A DNA stretch of 8,405 nucleotides, taken from contig DAOWJX010000335.1 of assembly GCA_030640155.1 (NCBI GenBank), positions 1 to 8,405 of the forward strand. The letters are read 5' to 3'. The notes below the pieces were generated by a model. The model was not told the origin of the DNA. It saw nothing but the letters and a program-made list of their open reading frames with translations, and ran no database searches. Source of the stretch: Candidatus Aegiribacteria sp. GTDB lineage: Bacteria; Fermentibacterota; Fermentibacteria; Fermentibacterales; JCC-6. Position numbers and translations under genes: made by a program. This document shows, one piece after another, positions 5,731 through 8,405 of the stretch (positions are counted from its first letter, which is position 1; every line of letters starts with the position of its first letter).

Positions 5731-7581
5731 ATGTCTGTACTGGATGGAATTAATTTTCCGAATGATGTTTCGAAACTCTCCATGGAGGACAGGCTTGTTC
5801 TGGTCGATGAAATCAGAGATAGAATAATTAATGTGATTCGCATTACAGGCGGGCATCTGGCATCAAGTCTTGGTGTTGTTGAACTGACCGTAGCCCTGCT
5901 TTCCGTTTACTCACTGCCACAGGATAAGATCATCTGGGATGTAGGTCATCAGACCTACCCCTGGAAACTTCTAACCGGCAGGGCTGATCGATTTCATACC
6001 ATCAGACAATCGGGAGGTTTGAGCGGTTTTCCCAGAAGGGATGAAAATCCCTGTGATGCTTTCGGAACAGGACATAGTTCTACATCGATCTCCGCCGCTC
6101 TCGGATTTGCTCTGGCACGGGATATTTCCGGGGAGGATTATAAAGTAGTCGCTGTGATTGGTGATGGTGCAATGACAGCAGGTATGGCTTTCGAGGGACT
6201 CAATCATCTGGGACACATGGGCACTGATATGCTTATCATTCTCAACGACAATGACATGTCTATTTCACCGAATGTGGGTGCCATATCCAGGCACCTTACA
6301 ACACTTATTACCGATCCGCGATATAACCGGATTAAGAAAGATGTCTGGAATGTTCTGGGTAAAATACCATCTCTTGGCGAACGCGTCAGAAAAGCGGCTC
6401 ATGCGGTCACATCCGGATTGAAGAAAACACTTGTTACACCTGACACCCTGTTTGATGATTTTGGCGTGCGATATATGGGTCCTGTTCCGGGAAATGATCT
6501 CGCTGCGATTACAGGAGTTCTTCAGCGGGTCTCGGAGATATCAGGTCCGGTTCTGCTTCATGTTGAAACTAAAAAAGGGAAAGGTTTTAAGCCAGCTGAA
6601 CTTGACGCAACCGGATATCATGGCGTATCCGCGTCATTTACTGAAAGAGGGAACAAAAGAGAATCGTTTACTTCAGCCTTTTCAAGAACGATGATTGATC
6701 TTGGCCGTTCAAATGAGAAAATTGTAGCTATTACTGCGGCAATGCCCGATGGAACCGGACTGAATAAGTTTGCGGTCAAATACCCTGATAGATTTTTTGA
6801 TGTAGGTATTGCCGAGCAGCATGCTGTTACGCTTGCATGTGGCCTCGCGTTCGGAGGTCTCAAACCGGTTGTAGCTATATACAGCACTTTTCTCCAGAGA
6901 GCGTACGATCAGGTAATACATGATGCTGCTCTTCAGAAAGCCCCCATTGTTCTTGCTGTTGATAGAGGCGGTGTAGTGGGGGAGGATGGTCCCACACATC
7001 ATGGCATGTTCGATATTCCCATGCTTCTCCCTGTGCCGGGTCTCCGTATCGGGGCTCCAAGAAATTGCAATCTACTTGAAATGATGCTGAGAGCTTCAGT
7101 CCTTTTCGAAGAATATCCTACAGCCATCAGGTATCCAAGAGGAGGAGAACCGGATATTCCATCAATCTCCCCGGAAACCGTATTGCCGGGAAAAGGTCAG
7201 CTTATCAGAGAAGGGAAGGACGTACTGGTAATCGGTGTGGGAGTTATGGCTCTCTCCACCCTTAAAGCAGCAGATATCCTTGAGAAGCAGGGGATATCCG
7301 TTGCCGTGTTCGATCCCATATGGCTGAAACCCGCTCCTTTGAACAGCATTCGCGAACTTGCCGCTGAATGCGGCACAGTGATAACCGTAGAGGATGGAGT
7401 AACGGAGGGTGGATTCGGTTTTCATGTACGATCCATACTGTTCGATCTTAATCTGCCTGTTCTCACTCTTGGTTTTCAGGATGAATTCCAGACTCATGCC
7501 ACAAGAGAGGAACTGCTGACCATGGCAGGACTTGATTATGAATCATTAGCTGAGAGAATCGGTGATTTTGTTGGACAATAA
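5731..7581 (+). CDS. dxs: 1-Deoxy-D-xylulose-5-phosphate synthase
   Basis: DXS is a thiamine-diphosphate enzyme that joins pyruvate and glyceraldehyde 3-phosphate into DXP, the entry step of the MEP isoprenoid pathway; DXP also feeds thiamine and pyridoxal synthesis. The 616 residues match the family (about 620). The N-terminal ThDP domain shows His42 (GGHLASSLG), His73 (WDVGHQTYPWK) and the cofactor motif GDGAM (144-148) ending in NDND (172-175). The second transketolase domain has Glu362 in GIAEQHAV, the general ThDP-activating glutamate, and DRGGVVGEDGPTHHG. A C-terminal transketolase-like domain ends with VITVEDGVTEGGFG and LGFQDEF. The ATG at 5731 has AGGAGG (5715-5720), with a long 10-nt spacer. 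It sits directly after the prenyl synthase gene, placing the first and a late step of isoprenoid synthesis together, and nadK overlaps its 3' end. Confidence 0.98.
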   Translation: MSVLDGINFPNDVSKLSMEDRLVLVDEIRDRIINVIRITGGHLASSLGVVELTVALLSVYSLPQDKIIWDVGHQTYPWKLLTGRADRFHTIRQSGGLSGFPRRDENPCDAFGTGHSSTSISAALGFALARDISGEDYKVVAVIGDGAMTAGMAFEGLNHLGHMGTDMLIILNDNDMSISPNVGAISRHLTTLITDPRYNRIKKDVWNVLGKIPSLGERVRKAAHAVTSGLKKTLVTPDTLFDDFGVRYMGPVPGNDLAAITGVLQRVSEISGPVLLHVETKKGKGFKPAELDATGYHGVSASFTERGNKRESFTSAFSRTMIDLGRSNEKIVAITAAMPDGTGLNKFAVKYPDRFFDVGIAEQHAVTLACGLAFGGLKPVVAIYSTFLQRAYDQVIHDAALQKAPIVLAVDRGGVVGEDGPTHHGMFDIPMLLPVPGLRIGAPRNCNLLEMMLRASVLFEEYPTAIRYPRGGEPDIPSISPETVLPGKGQLIREGKDVLVIGVGVMALSTLKAADILEKQGISVAVFDPIWLKPAPLNSIRELAAECGTVITVEDGVTEGGFGFHVRSILFDLNLPVLTLGFQDEFQTHATREELLTMAGLDYESLAERIGDFVGQ

Positions 7582-8405
7582 CGGTAAATCTATTCCGATT
7601 CAGAACCTCTGCCTTTACGTAGACAGATTCAATCCTCCGTATGCCGGTCTGATTCAGAATATGCTGTCTGTCTGTGAGAAATACGGGATCACGGTCAGGT
7701 CAGCTTCTTCATCTGCTGATCACCTCAGCAGTTTCGATATTCAGGAAAGCGATTCATGCGAAATGGCAATCGTACTCGGAGGTGATGGAACCATCTTAAG
7801 GGGAATGGATTACTATCGCACCTTGGAAATACCCGTTCTGGGTATCAATGCCGGGCAACTGGGCTTTCTTGCCAGTGTTGAGCAAATTTCTCTGGAAAAG
7901 ACAATCGCCAGGGTAGCAAAAGGTGATTATATCGTCGAAGCGCTGCTCATTCTCAGAGCGAAATTCCCCTCAGGTCATTGCCTGACTGCAGTGAATGACT
8001 TCAGTATCAACCGTTCCATGATGGGAGGGATATTACATTTCGACCTGTTTGTGGATGATGCAAAAGTTGCCCATATGGTCGGTGACGGCATTGTAATTTC
8101 CACTCCGCTTGGGTCCACGGCATACAGTCTTTCCTGTGGAGGGCCAATCCTCGATCCCGGACTGCCTGCCATCCTTATAGTTCCCATCTGTCCTCATTCT
8201 CTATCCCTGCGCCCTCTTGTCGTACCCGATAATTTGTCTGTTTCAATAAAAATAGGTGCATTAAGAGGAACCGGACCCGTAGTTTCTGCTGATGGCGCTG
8301 CCTCCGGGACTCTTAGAGCCGGAGAAATGCTGACAATAATCAAGGACTCAGGCTCATGCGGGAGTGTCAGGTTTTCCGATCACCCAGGCGATTACGACAA
8401 ACTTG
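7562..8405 (+). CDS. nadK: NAD kinase (3' end cut by window edge, start uncertain)
   Basis: NAD kinase phosphorylates NAD to NADP using ATP or polyphosphate. The frame runs open to the window end with no stop, giving up to 281 codons, so only the last few residues of a roughly 285-300 residue protein should be missing. Counting from GTG 7562, the landmarks are the diphosphate-binding GGDGT (Gly73-Gly76), NAGQLGFL, the NE/D motif as Asn145-Asp146 in AVNDFSINRS, and the glycine-rich GDGIVISTPLGSTAYSLSCG from residue 174. PICPHSLSLRPLVVPD and a terminal VRFSDHPGDYDKL follow. An in-frame TAG at 7547 limits the start to GTG 7562 (GAGAG 5 nt upstream), TTG 7568 or TTG 7571 (GGTGA 5 nt upstream). 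All overlap the end of dxs by 11-20 nt. I took GTG because it is the commoner start. The overlap suggests coupling to dxs. Confidence 0.92.
   Translation, partial: MILLDNNGKSIPIQNLCLYVDRFNPPYAGLIQNMLSVCEKYGITVRSASSSADHLSSFDIQESDSCEMAIVLGGDGTILRGMDYYRTLEIPVLGINAGQLGFLASVEQISLEKTIARVAKGDYIVEALLILRAKFPSGHCLTAVNDFSINRSMMGGILHFDLFVDDAKVAHMVGDGIVISTPLGSTAYSLSCGGPILDPGLPAILIVPICPHSLSLRPLVVPDNLSVSIKIGALRGTGPVVSADGAASGTLRAGEMLTIIKDSGSCGSVRFSDHPGDYDKL

Overview
The window is a compact, one-directional stretch of bacterial housekeeping genes, all on the + strand, cut at both ends. In order it holds: the 3' end of thrS (threonyl-tRNA synthetase), infC (IF-3), rpmI (L35), rplT (L20), a small coiled-coil gene in the position of zapB, zapA, rny (RNase Y), a ymdB-type phosphoesterase gene, ispA-type prenyl synthase, dxs and an almost complete nadK. 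No mobile element, CRISPR array, tRNA, rRNA or defence gene is visible.

Layout. Positions 1-1686 are the classical translation cluster thrS-infC-rpmI-rplT, with gaps of 12-18 nt. Positions 1704-2383 are a two-gene division module in which the stop of the first gene overlaps the start of zapA by one base. Positions 2384-2535 are the only sizeable non-coding gap; it contains nested inverted repeats and is the least explained part of the window. Positions 2536-4849 carry the RNA-decay pair rny-ymdB, separated by one base. Positions 4836-7581 carry two isoprenoid genes: dxs makes DXP at the head of the MEP pathway and the IspA homologue condenses the C5 products into prenyl diphosphates. nadK overlaps the end of dxs and supplies NADP, whose reduced form is used by the second MEP step (IspC). 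Most genes are close enough to be co-transcribed; the 152-nt gap before rny is the obvious place for a regulatory or processing boundary.

Organism. RNase Y with YmdB, ZapA with a neighbouring ZapB-like protein, and the MEP pathway point to a bacterium outside the Gammaproteobacteria. The order zapB-zapA-(6S RNA)-rny-ymdB recalls deltaproteobacteria-type genomes and related uncultured lineages, but pheST is missing after rplT and xseAB is missing before ispA. I cannot assign a phylum from the sequence alone.

Main corrections to naive ORF calls: infC most likely starts at an ATT codon at 586 (24 nt upstream of the first GTG); rny starts at ATG 2536 rather than the upstream TTG; ymdB starts at GTG 4088 rather than GTG 4055; and nadK runs off the 3' end with an ambiguous start near 7562-7571. 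I found no clearly new biological system. The best candidates for a second look are the structured zapA-rny intergenic region and the hairpin built around the zapA stop codon.
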